From CAWEHT01 sp963808455 (GTDB lineage Bacteria > Chloroflexota > Anaerolineae > CG2-30-64-16), in NCBI GenBank assembly GCA_963808455.1, contig CAWEHT010000474.1, forward strand, positions 1 to 39,994: 39,994 nucleotides of DNA, written 5' to 3'. Below, in pieces: positions 7,366 to 14,816 of this stretch (its first letter is position 1; each line of letters opens with the position of its first letter). The notes below the pieces were generated by a model. That model did not search any database. It was given only the letters and a program-made list of their open reading frames with translations, and was not told the DNA's origin. The translations under genes and the position numbers were made by a program.

Positions 7366-9252
7366 ATGAACGATATGCACTTTCCGTTCTCGGATACGAT
7401 CGCCGGCTATGTGACGCACATGGACCGCGACACCGACACCTACACCGTCCGCACGAGCGACGGCAAAGAGTATCAGATCAAGCTGAAAAGCAATACCTAT
7501 GCCCAGCTGCTGCGCAACCTGGGCGATCCCTATTTCGACTGCACGGGCCAGATGCGTGACATGCTGGTGCCCGATCGCTACGTCTTTACTTACGGCATCT
7601 ACTATCCCGATGCCGGGCACAACGCGTTCGAAGCGCAGTTCCTCGTGTTCCTCGGTCGCCGGCCGGGCGAATTCTTCTTCGAGCGCCAGGACTGGTGGGT
7701 CAAGCAGATCCAGTCCCTGGGCGACTTCTACATGCATGCCCAGTTCGGGGACGAGCCGGTAGACTACGCCAACTACCGCACGACCATCAAACTGTCGGGC
7801 GAGAAGACGCGTGACAATTACCGCCAGGAAACCGATACTATCTCGCGCCTGGTCTTCGGTCTGGCATCGGCCTACATGATGACCGGCGACGAGCGCTTTC
7901 TGGAAGGGGCGGAGAAAGGCACCGAATACCTCCGCGATCACATGCGCTTCTACGATGTGGACGAAAACATCGTCTACTGGTATCACGGGATCGATGTCCA
8001 CGGCAAGCGGGAAGACAAGGTGTTCGCCTCGGAGTTCGGCGACGACATCGACGCCATCCCGGCTTACGAACAGATTTACGCGCTGGCCGGCCCCATCCAG
8101 ACCTACCGCATCACCGGCGACCCGCGCATCCTGCGCGACGCCGAGCTCACGGTGGACCTGTTCGACCGCTTCTTCCTGGATAAGGAGAAGGGCGGCTACT
8201 TCTCGCACCTGGACCCGATCACCCTTGACCCGCGTAGCGAGTCCCTGGGACCCAACCGTGGCAAGAAGAACTGGAACTCGGTCGGCGATCACGCCCCGGC
8301 TTACCTGATCAACCTGTACCTGGCGACCGGCGAAGAGCGCTACGCCCGGATGCTCGAGTATACCTTCGACACGATCGCCGCGCACTTCCCCGATTACGAG
8401 CACAGCCCCTTCGTGCAAGAGAAGTTCCACGAGGACTGGTCTCACGACTCTACTCACCTGTGGCAGCAGAATCGCGGCGTGCCCGGACATAACCTCAAGA
8501 TCGCCTGGAACATGATACGCATGTACAGCCTGAAGGCCAAGCCAGAATACGAGGCCCTGGCGCGCAAGATTGCCGACGCCATGCCCGCCGTGGGCGGGGA
8601 CCAACAGCGCGGCGGCTGGTACGATGTGATGGAGCGCGCCCGCAAGCCCGGCGAAGAATGGTATCGCTTCGCCTTCCACGATCGCAAGGCCTGGTGGCAG
8701 CAAGAACAGGGCATCCTCGCCTATCAGATCCTCAGGGGCGTCTGCGGCGACGACACCTACTACCGCCTGGCCCGCGAGTCCGCAGCGTTCTATAATGCGT
8801 TCTTTCTGGACCACGACGATGGGGCGGTGTACTTCAACGTGCTGGCGTCGGGCATCCCGTTCCTGATGGGCACCGAACGCTTCAAGGGCAGCCACTCGAT
8901 GAGCATGTACCACTCCGGCGAGCTTTGCTACCTGGCGCAGACCTACACCAACCTGCTCATCACCAGGCAACCGCTGGAGCTGTATTTCAAGCCCATCCCG
9001 GGCGGCTTCAAGAACAACCTCCTGCGCGTGGCCCCGGACATCCTGCCGGAGGGGAGCATCCGTATCGGTGCGGTGTGGGCCGACGGACAGCCGTACTCCA
9101 ACTTCGACGCCGATGCGCTGACCGTCAGCCTGCCTGAAACGAAAGACCGCGTCACCATCAAGGTGCGCATCGAGCCCGTGCCAGCCGAGCAGCGTAAGAA
9201 AGCCGCGGGCACAGAACAGCAGGCCAGGCCTGCCGGCATGCCTGTCTCCTAG
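7366..9252 (+). CDS. N-acylglucosamine 2-epimerase (AGE) superfamily protein, long form
   Basis: 628 residues, well above the roughly 400 of classical AGE. About 110 N-terminal residues (TIAGYVTHMDRDTDTYTV and on) look like a beta-rich extra domain. The (alpha/alpha)6 barrel follows, with PGHNLKIAWNMIRMY (expected active-site His) and the tryptophan-rich KAWWQQEQGILAYQIL. Repeated helix pairs such as YMMTGDERFLEGAEKG support the barrel. A C-terminal segment of about 70 residues, with TVSLPETKDRVTIKVRI, looks beta-rich. AGE enzymes interconvert C2 epimers of sugars or isomerise aldose and ketose. The substrate here is unknown. ATG 7366 follows AGGGGAG and sits four bases after the VOC gene. 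The signalling operon with glgX starts 139 bases later. Confidence 0.82.
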   Translation: MNDMHFPFSDTIAGYVTHMDRDTDTYTVRTSDGKEYQIKLKSNTYAQLLRNLGDPYFDCTGQMRDMLVPDRYVFTYGIYYPDAGHNAFEAQFLVFLGRRPGEFFFERQDWWVKQIQSLGDFYMHAQFGDEPVDYANYRTTIKLSGEKTRDNYRQETDTISRLVFGLASAYMMTGDERFLEGAEKGTEYLRDHMRFYDVDENIVYWYHGIDVHGKREDKVFASEFGDDIDAIPAYEQIYALAGPIQTYRITGDPRILRDAELTVDLFDRFFLDKEKGGYFSHLDPITLDPRSESLGPNRGKKNWNSVGDHAPAYLINLYLATGEERYARMLEYTFDTIAAHFPDYEHSPFVQEKFHEDWSHDSTHLWQQNRGVPGHNLKIAWNMIRMYSLKAKPEYEALARKIADAMPAVGGDQQRGGWYDVMERARKPGEEWYRFAFHDRKAWWQQEQGILAYQILRGVCGDDTYYRLARESAAFYNAFFLDHDDGAVYFNVLASGIPFLMGTERFKGSHSMSMYHSGELCYLAQTYTNLLITRQPLELYFKPIPGGFKNNLLRVAPDILPEGSIRIGAVWADGQPYSNFDADALTVSLPETKDRVTIKVRIEPVPAEQRKKAAGTEQQARPAGMPVS

Positions 9253-9318
9253 CCAACGTGACGCAGCTTGGCCCGGCGCGACCCCGCCGATGCCAAGCTT
9301 CGGCACGGCGCAGCCAGC

Positions 9319-9353
9319 CTGCAAGTCGCTTCATCGCTGGATGGAGCTTGCAG
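9319..9353 (+). promoter_or_regulatory. Hairpin in the spacer before the partner-switch operon
   Basis: CTGCAA at 9319-9324 pairs with TTGCAG at 9348-9353. Inner GCT/AGC and CATC/GATG pairs close on a GCTG loop, so about 13 pairs in all. No T run follows, so a standard intrinsic terminator is unlikely. It may be a leader structure or a processing site between the catabolic genes and the STAS-glgX genes. No convincing promoter box was seen in 9253-9391. Confidence 0.4.
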
Positions 9354-9391
9354 ATAGGCGCTAGCGACGACCTGAGGAGCGCGATTCAATT

Positions 9392-9730
9392 ATGGAAATC
9401 AATGTAAAGACCATCGATTCGGCCTCCGTGGTGGAGCTGATCGGCGAGATCGATGGCAGCAGCGCGCCGGCGGCGCAGGCCCAGATCTTGCCGCTGGCCG
9501 GGCCGGGCAGCCACATCCTGCTCGACATGACGAAGGTGCCTTACATGTCCAGCGCGGGCCTGCGTATGCTGCTCTCAACCTATCGACAGGTCACCAGCAA
9601 GAACGGGCGCATCGTGTTGGTAGGGCTATCCGAAGAAATCCAGGATACGATGTCGGTGACCGGTTTTCTCAAGTTCTTCACCACCTGCAGTACGCTCGAG
9701 GCGGGGTTGGCAACGCTCAACGCGGCGTAG
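9392..9730 (+). CDS. STAS-domain anti-sigma factor antagonist (RsbV/SpoIIAA-like), copy 1
   Basis: 112 residues, one STAS domain. The phosphorylation loop reads VPYMSSAGLRMLL, where Ser54 aligns with the serine phosphorylated in RsbV/SpoIIAA (YMDSTG in RsbV). The opening MEINVKTIDSASVVELIGEIDG and the strand HILLDMTKV are typical. Such proteins bind an anti-sigma kinase when unphosphorylated and are reset by a PP2C phosphatase. Both partner activities are encoded at 12349, in one protein. ATG 9392 has GAGGAG about nine bases upstream. The glgX gene follows after 17 bases. Confidence 0.93.
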   Translation: MEINVKTIDSASVVELIGEIDGSSAPAAQAQILPLAGPGSHILLDMTKVPYMSSAGLRMLLSTYRQVTSKNGRIVLVGLSEEIQDTMSVTGFLKFFTTCSTLEAGLATLNAA

Positions 9731-9747
9731 CGTCCGAGGAGGCCCAC

Positions 9748-11877
9748 ATGGATCAAGCGCTGGAACGCATCGACATCCAACCGACCCATACTTTCGAAGG
9801 CTTCCGGTTGCGCCCCGGTCGGCCCTTCCCGTTCGGCGCAAGCTTTGTGCCGGGTGGGGTCAACTTCTCCGTCTTCTCACGCTATGCCACGACCTGCACC
9901 CTCGTGCTGTTCGAAAAGGGCGCACGCCAGCCGTATGCCGAGATCCCATTCCCGGATGAGTTTCGCATCGGCAACGTCTTCACGATGGTTGTCTTTGACC
10001 TGGGCTACGAGAACATCGAGTACGGATTCCGCATGGCCGGGCCATGGGACCCGGTGCACGGGCAGCGCTTCGACCCGACGAAGGTCTTGCTCGACCCCTA
10101 CGCCAAGGTGATCAGCGGGCGCGATGTCTGGTGCCAGACGCCCGACTGGAACGACAGCTTCCAGCATCGTGGTCGCTTCGTCTACGACGACTTCGATTGG
10201 GAAGACGATCATCCACTGGAGACCCCAATCGAAGACCTGGTGATCTACGAAATGCACGTGCGGGGCTTTACCCGCCATCCTTCGTCTGGTGTGAAGCACC
10301 CGGGCACCTTCGCCGGCATCCAGGAGAAAATCCCCTACCTTAAGGAGCTGGGGATCAACTGCGTCGAACTCCTGCCGATCTTCGAGTTCGACGAGTACGA
10401 GAACAGCCACCCCCATCCGGAGACAGGCGAGCTGCTGTTGCAGTATTGGGGGTACAGCACCGTGGGCTTCTTCGCCCCAAAGGCCGGATACGCTGCCACG
10501 GGCAAGTTTGACATGCAGGTCGACGAGCTGAAGGCACTGATCAAAGAACTACATCGCGAGGGCATCGAGGTGATCCTCGATGTGGTGTTCAACCATACGG
10601 CCGAAGGGAACGAATACGGCCCGTACATCTCGTTCCGCGGGATCGACAACCAGACCTACTACATGTTGACGCCAGGAGGCTACTACTACAACTTCACCGG
10701 CTGCGGCAACACGTTGAACTGCAACAACCCCATCGTGCGCAACATGGTCCTGGATTGCCTGCGCTACTGGGCCTCGGAATACCACATCGACGGCTTCCGC
10801 TTCGACCTGGCTGCCGTCCTGGGGCGCGACGCCTTCGGGGCACCGCTGGCCAACCCCCCACTCCTGGAGACCCTCGCCTTCGACCCGGTGCTTGCCAAGT
10901 GCAAGCTCATCGCCGAGGCATGGGACGCCGGTGGCCTGTACCAGGTAGGCTCCTTCCCGGCCTACGGCCGCTGGGCCGAGTGGAACGGCAAATACCGCGA
11001 TGATATCCGCAAGTTTCTCAAGGGCGATCTCGGCGCGGCAGGGGGCATGGCACAGCGCATCCAAGGCTCGCCCGATCTGTATGCCTGGGGTGGCCGTGGG
11101 GCCACCGCCTCCATCAACTTCATCACGGCGCATGACGGCTTCACACTAATGGACCTCGTCTCCTACAACGACAAGCATAACTGGGCCAACGGTGAGTCCA
11201 ACGGCGACGGCTCCAATGACAACTACAGCTGGAACTGCGGATGGGAAGGCCCGACCGACGACCCGGCCATCATCGCACTGCGCCACCGCCAGATCAAGAA
11301 CGCGCTGGCCATGCTGATGGTGAGCCAGGGTGTGCCCATGATCCTCATGGGCGATGAGGTTGGCCGGACACAGCAGGGCAACAATAACACCTACTGCCTG
11401 GACAACGAGCTGAACTGGGCGGACTGGCGGCTCCTCGAAAGTCACCATGGCCTGTTCCGCTTCTTCAAGCACATGATCGCTTTCCGCCGGGCGCACCCGG
11501 TCCTGCGCAACAAGGAGCACTTCCGCAACGAGGACTACATGGGCACCGGCTACGCCGACATCACCTGGCACGGTACGCGGGCCTGGAACGCCGACTGGTC
11601 GGGTACAAGCCGGGTTCTGGGCTTCATGCTCGACGGCCTGCACGCCAAGGGCGGCACCACAAAGGATGATTATCTCTACGTGGCGATGAATATGCACTGG
11701 GAAAGCCTGACGTTCGAGCTCCCGCAGCTGCCAGGCGCGTTGCAGTGGCACATCTTCGCCAACACCGGCGTGCGCGAGCCCGAAGACGTCTGGGAGCCGG
11801 GCAGCGAACCGCTCTTGAGCGATCAGCGCCACTTCATGCTGGGAGATCGCTCGGTGGCCATCCTGGCCGGCAGATAG
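9748..11877 (+). CDS. glgX: Glycogen debranching enzyme GlgX (isoamylase family, GH13)
   Basis: 709 residues with an N-terminal CBM48-type domain (RLRPGRPFPFGASFVPGGVN) and a GH13 barrel. Catalytic residues are visible as the nucleophile Asp in DGFRFDLAAVLG, the acid/base Glu in KLIAEAWDAGG and the third acid in ITAHDGFTLMD. The signature YWGYSTVGFFAPK and the region NCGWEGPTDDP fit GlgX/isoamylase. It cleaves alpha-1,6 branches of glycogen limit dextrin. Its position is unusual: it lies between two anti-sigma antagonist genes (17 and 31 bases away), so its expression is tied to a partner-switching signalling unit. In cyanobacteria, from memory, a glgX homologue also lies among STAS genes of the icfG cluster. 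Confidence 0.95.
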   Translation: MDQALERIDIQPTHTFEGFRLRPGRPFPFGASFVPGGVNFSVFSRYATTCTLVLFEKGARQPYAEIPFPDEFRIGNVFTMVVFDLGYENIEYGFRMAGPWDPVHGQRFDPTKVLLDPYAKVISGRDVWCQTPDWNDSFQHRGRFVYDDFDWEDDHPLETPIEDLVIYEMHVRGFTRHPSSGVKHPGTFAGIQEKIPYLKELGINCVELLPIFEFDEYENSHPHPETGELLLQYWGYSTVGFFAPKAGYAATGKFDMQVDELKALIKELHREGIEVILDVVFNHTAEGNEYGPYISFRGIDNQTYYMLTPGGYYYNFTGCGNTLNCNNPIVRNMVLDCLRYWASEYHIDGFRFDLAAVLGRDAFGAPLANPPLLETLAFDPVLAKCKLIAEAWDAGGLYQVGSFPAYGRWAEWNGKYRDDIRKFLKGDLGAAGGMAQRIQGSPDLYAWGGRGATASINFITAHDGFTLMDLVSYNDKHNWANGESNGDGSNDNYSWNCGWEGPTDDPAIIALRHRQIKNALAMLMVSQGVPMILMGDEVGRTQQGNNNTYCLDNELNWADWRLLESHHGLFRFFKHMIAFRRAHPVLRNKEHFRNEDYMGTGYADITWHGTRAWNADWSGTSRVLGFMLDGLHAKGGTTKDDYLYVAMNMHWESLTFELPQLPGALQWHIFANTGVREPEDVWEPGSEPLLSDQRHFMLGDRSVAILAGR

Positions 11878-11908
11878 GCGTACGCATCACTGGGAAGGAG
11901 TTCTGTCG

Positions 11909-12226
11909 ATGGCATTCAGCAGCACACTGGAGAAGACCAACAACACAGCGGTGATCACCCTGGTCGGTGAGCTGGACGCCGCCTCGGCGCCGGTCTTCAA
12001 GTCGGAAGTGGAACGGGCGGCCGGCCCGGATATCCAGCGCCTGGTCCTCATGATGGGCGGCCTGGACTACATCGCAAGCGCTGGGTTGCGGGTCCTCATT
12101 TTCGCCAAGCAAAAGATGGGGCCGAACGTTGATGTCTATGTGATCGCCCCCCAGGCGCAGGTGTTGGATACCCTGCAAAAGACGGGCTTCGACCGGAGCT
12201 GCATCGTGCAAGAAACCTACGCCTGA
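11909..12226 (+). CDS. STAS-domain anti-sigma factor antagonist, copy 2
   Basis: 105 residues, a single STAS domain with GLDYIASAGLRVLIFA. Ser57 is the expected phosphorylation site. It differs clearly from copy 1 at 9392, so the two are not a recent duplication and may receive different inputs or bind different partners. ATG 11909 follows GGGAAGGAG. The spacer to the next gene is 122 bases and holds an inverted repeat (CACGGC and GCCGTG arms, about 12274-12303). This could set a different expression level for the kinase-phosphatase. Confidence 0.93.
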   Translation: MAFSSTLEKTNNTAVITLVGELDAASAPVFKSEVERAAGPDIQRLVLMMGGLDYIASAGLRVLIFAKQKMGPNVDVYVIAPQAQVLDTLQKTGFDRSCIVQETYA

Positions 12227-12348
12227 TCAACTCTGCGCCCCGCGCCTGAGATCCCGACACGGCTCACTGCCGAGCATTCGTGCCGTGACGTCGGCCATCG
12301 CCGGGTGCCGGGCGCCCACGCGAGCGCGCGGCAAGGAAGTCGTCTGCT

Positions 12349-14034
12349 ATGCAACCTCTCACTTTACCGGGGACGCTGGATTCTCTGGAACCAATCGGCA
12401 AGTATGTGCTGGCCGCAGCGGCGGAGGCCGGCCTCGACAAGAAGCGCAGCTATGCGTTGCGCCTGGCCGTGGACGAGATTGCCACCAACAGCATCGTCCA
12501 CGGTTATGAACAAGCCGGGCTTGAGGGGACACTGAGTGTGCGCGCAGATGTCGATGAACAGGCGTTGACGATTACGCTAGAAGACAGCGGCGCCGCCTTC
12601 GACCCGACCACCGTCCGGCCGCCTACCGAGGAAGACCTCAGCCGGCCTCTGGAAGAGCGCCCGATCGGCGGCCTGGGGGTGTATCTTGCCATCCAGGGGA
12701 CCGATGAATTCAGCTACAAGCGCATCGGCAAGCGCAATCGCTGCATCTTCATCATGAACCGGGCAGCGCGGGGGCACCTGCTGGTAGCCGACGACAGCAA
12801 AGCCCACAGCGAAGCCCTGTCGCACCTGTTGGGGCGTCAAGGCTACACGGTGACCTGTGTCGAAGACGGGGAGCAAGCGCTGGCGGCGCTGGGGCAGACG
12901 AAGTTCGACCTGCTGTTGCTTGACGTCGAGGCTCCGGGGAAAAACGCCGTCCAGGTATTGGAAACCCTGAAAGCCGACAATGCGCTGCGCGGCCTGCCGG
13001 TCATCGTGCTGGCCACCGCTGATAACATACAGCGGATCGAGGAATGCATCCAGGCCGGCGCTGACGACTATGTATCGGAGCCCTTCAGCGCGCCCGTGTT
13101 GAAGGCGCGGGTCAGCGCCAACCTGCAGAAGCAGCGTGTGCACCTGGCCGAAGCAGCGTTGAAGGAAAGCGAGAAATACGAGCGCGACGCTCAGATCGGC
13201 CGGCAGATCCAGCTTAGCTTTCTGCCCGACGTGCTGCCGCAACCGGATGGCTGGGAGGTCGCAGCCCGCTTCGAGCCGGCCCGTGAAGTGGCGGGCGACT
13301 TCTACGACGCCTTCCCGCTCTCCAACAACCGGATAGGCCTGGTGCTTGGCGACGTCTGTGACAAGGGGGTCGGCGCCGCCCTCTTCATGGCGCTGTTCCG
13401 CACCCTGCTGCGGGCATTGGGCCAACAACACTACTCGTCGCGCCTGCTGGATGATCTCACCGACCCGCCGGCCGGCGGGGGCGGCCAGTTGGCCGTTCGC
13501 CGGCGCACGCTGCCATCGACCGGCACGCTGGCGCTCAAGAACGCCGTCGAATTGACAAACAACTACATAGTCAACAACCATGGGCAAACGTCGATGTTTG
13601 CCACCCTCTTCTTTGGCGTGCTCGACCCGCAGACAGGGAGCCTGCTCTACGTCAATGGCGGGCACGAACCGCCGGTCATCTTCCAGCAGACCCAAACCGG
13701 GAATGGGCCCGGCGCGCCAGCCATCAGTGCCCGCCTGCGGCCCACCGGGCCAGCCGTCGGGATGATGCCGGATAGCGATTTCGAGATCCGGCAGGCCAAA
13801 CTCGAGCCAGGCGACACCATGTTGATCTATACCGATGGCGTGACGGAGGCCAAGGACCCGAATGGCAAGCTGTTCACCGAGCCACGCTTGCTCGCGCTCT
13901 TGAGCGAGCCGGATCCTTCCGCCGCCGCGCTGCTGGAACGCATCGAGCGCAACCTGCGCTCCCACATGGGAGGCGCGGCGCAGTTTGACGACATCACCAT
14001 GCTGGCTGTCCGCCGGGCCCCCGTATCGCAATGA
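12349..14034 (+). CDS. Three-domain partner-switch protein: RsbW-like kinase, receiver and SpoIIE/PP2C phosphatase
   Basis: 561 residues. Residues 1-138 are an anti-sigma/serine kinase ATPase domain with the N-box VDEIATNSIVHG (Asn47), DSGAAFDP and the GGLGVYL loop. Residues 142-260 are a response-regulator receiver with the acidic pair Asp148-Asp149 and the acceptor Asp192. The normally invariant lysine is replaced by Glu244 (YVSEPF). After a helical linker, residues 290-555 form a PP2C/SpoIIE phosphatase with its metal aspartates in EVAGDFYDA, GLVLGDVCDKG, YTDGVTEAK and FDDITMLA. The kinase and the phosphatase that act oppositely on the STAS proteins are thus on one chain. No frameshift is seen at the 138/142 junction. 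AAGGAAG precedes ATG 12349. The upstream STAS genes are the probable substrates. Confidence 0.9.
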   Translation: MQPLTLPGTLDSLEPIGKYVLAAAAEAGLDKKRSYALRLAVDEIATNSIVHGYEQAGLEGTLSVRADVDEQALTITLEDSGAAFDPTTVRPPTEEDLSRPLEERPIGGLGVYLAIQGTDEFSYKRIGKRNRCIFIMNRAARGHLLVADDSKAHSEALSHLLGRQGYTVTCVEDGEQALAALGQTKFDLLLLDVEAPGKNAVQVLETLKADNALRGLPVIVLATADNIQRIEECIQAGADDYVSEPFSAPVLKARVSANLQKQRVHLAEAALKESEKYERDAQIGRQIQLSFLPDVLPQPDGWEVAARFEPAREVAGDFYDAFPLSNNRIGLVLGDVCDKGVGAALFMALFRTLLRALGQQHYSSRLLDDLTDPPAGGGGQLAVRRRTLPSTGTLALKNAVELTNNYIVNNHGQTSMFATLFFGVLDPQTGSLLYVNGGHEPPVIFQQTQTGNGPGAPAISARLRPTGPAVGMMPDSDFEIRQAKLEPGDTMLIYTDGVTEAKDPNGKLFTEPRLLALLSEPDPSAAALLERIERNLRSHMGGAAQFDDITMLAVRRAPVSQ

Positions 14035-14050
14035 CCAGGAGTCAAGCACC

Positions 14051-14806
14051 ATGGCCAAGATTATCTCCGTCCATTCCTTCCGTGGCGGGACCGGCAAGTC
14101 GAACACCACCGCCAATGTGGCCGCTCTGCTGGCCGCCCAGGGCTTGCGCGTCGCCATCGTCAACACCGACATCGTTTCGCCAGGCATCCACGTCCTCTTC
14201 GGGCTCGCGGAGGACAGCCCTGCCCGCACGCTCAACGACTACCTGTGGGGCAAGTGCAATATCGAAGATGCCGCGCTCGACGTGACAGAGCGCGCCAACG
14301 GCCATCTCAGCGGCAAGATCTTCCTGGTTCCTTCGAGCATGAAGACGGCCGACATCGCCAGGGTGCTGCGCGAAGGTTACGACGTCGGCCTGCTCAACGA
14401 CGGCTATCAGCGCCTCATCGACAAGCTGAACCTGGATGCCCTGATGATCGACACGCATCCCGGCCTGAACGAGGAGACGCTGCTCTCGATCGCCGTCTCC
14501 GACGCCCTGGCCATCATCATGCGCCCCGATTCCCAGGATTACCAGGGGACCGCGGTCACCGTGGAGGTAGCGCGCAAGCTGGACGTGCCACACATGCTTC
14601 TGGTGATCAACAAGGCGCCGCAGAGCGTCAATCCCGAGCAGCTGAAGACGCACGCCGAGAAGATCTTCAACTGCGAGGTGGCGGCCGTATTGCCCCACTC
14701 GGACGAGATGATGTCATTGGCCAGCGAAGGCGTTTTCGTCCTGCGCTATCCCAACCACCCCATGACCGGCCTATTGAAGCGGGTTGCCACCAGCCTGGCA
14801 GCCTGA
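14051..14806 (+). CDS. MinD/ParA-family ATPase linked to the signalling operon
   Basis: 251 residues. The deviant Walker A motif is HSFRGGTGKSNTTANVAALLA near residue 8, with the signature lysine of the ParA/MinD class. The switch regions are NTDIVSPGIHVLFGL and ALMIDTHPGLNEETLLS. No chromosome-partition partner (ParB) or MinC/MinE gene is nearby. The gene lies 16 bases after the kinase-phosphatase and 10 bases before the membrane sensor. This suggests a role in localising or gating the signalling complex rather than cell division. ATG 14051 follows CAGGAGTC. Confidence 0.88.
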   Translation: MAKIISVHSFRGGTGKSNTTANVAALLAAQGLRVAIVNTDIVSPGIHVLFGLAEDSPARTLNDYLWGKCNIEDAALDVTERANGHLSGKIFLVPSSMKTADIARVLREGYDVGLLNDGYQRLIDKLNLDALMIDTHPGLNEETLLSIAVSDALAIIMRPDSQDYQGTAVTVEVARKLDVPHMLLVINKAPQSVNPEQLKTHAEKIFNCEVAAVLPHSDEMMSLASEGVFVLRYPNHPMTGLLKRVATSLAA

Positions 14807-14816
14807 AAGGCAAGCC

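Noticed and set aside
7330..9324. A 664-residue open frame on the minus strand opposite the AGE-type gene
   Set aside because: It mirrors the codon pattern of the plus-strand gene, shows no domain I recognise, and the plus-strand protein has clear family motifs.
12577..14235. A 552-residue minus-strand open frame opposite the kinase-phosphatase
   Set aside because: No recognisable motifs and fully antisense to a three-domain protein with intact catalytic residues.
14051..14806. A chromosome-partition parA or a cell-division minD
   Set aside because: No parB, minC or minE neighbour is present; the gene lies inside a signalling operon.
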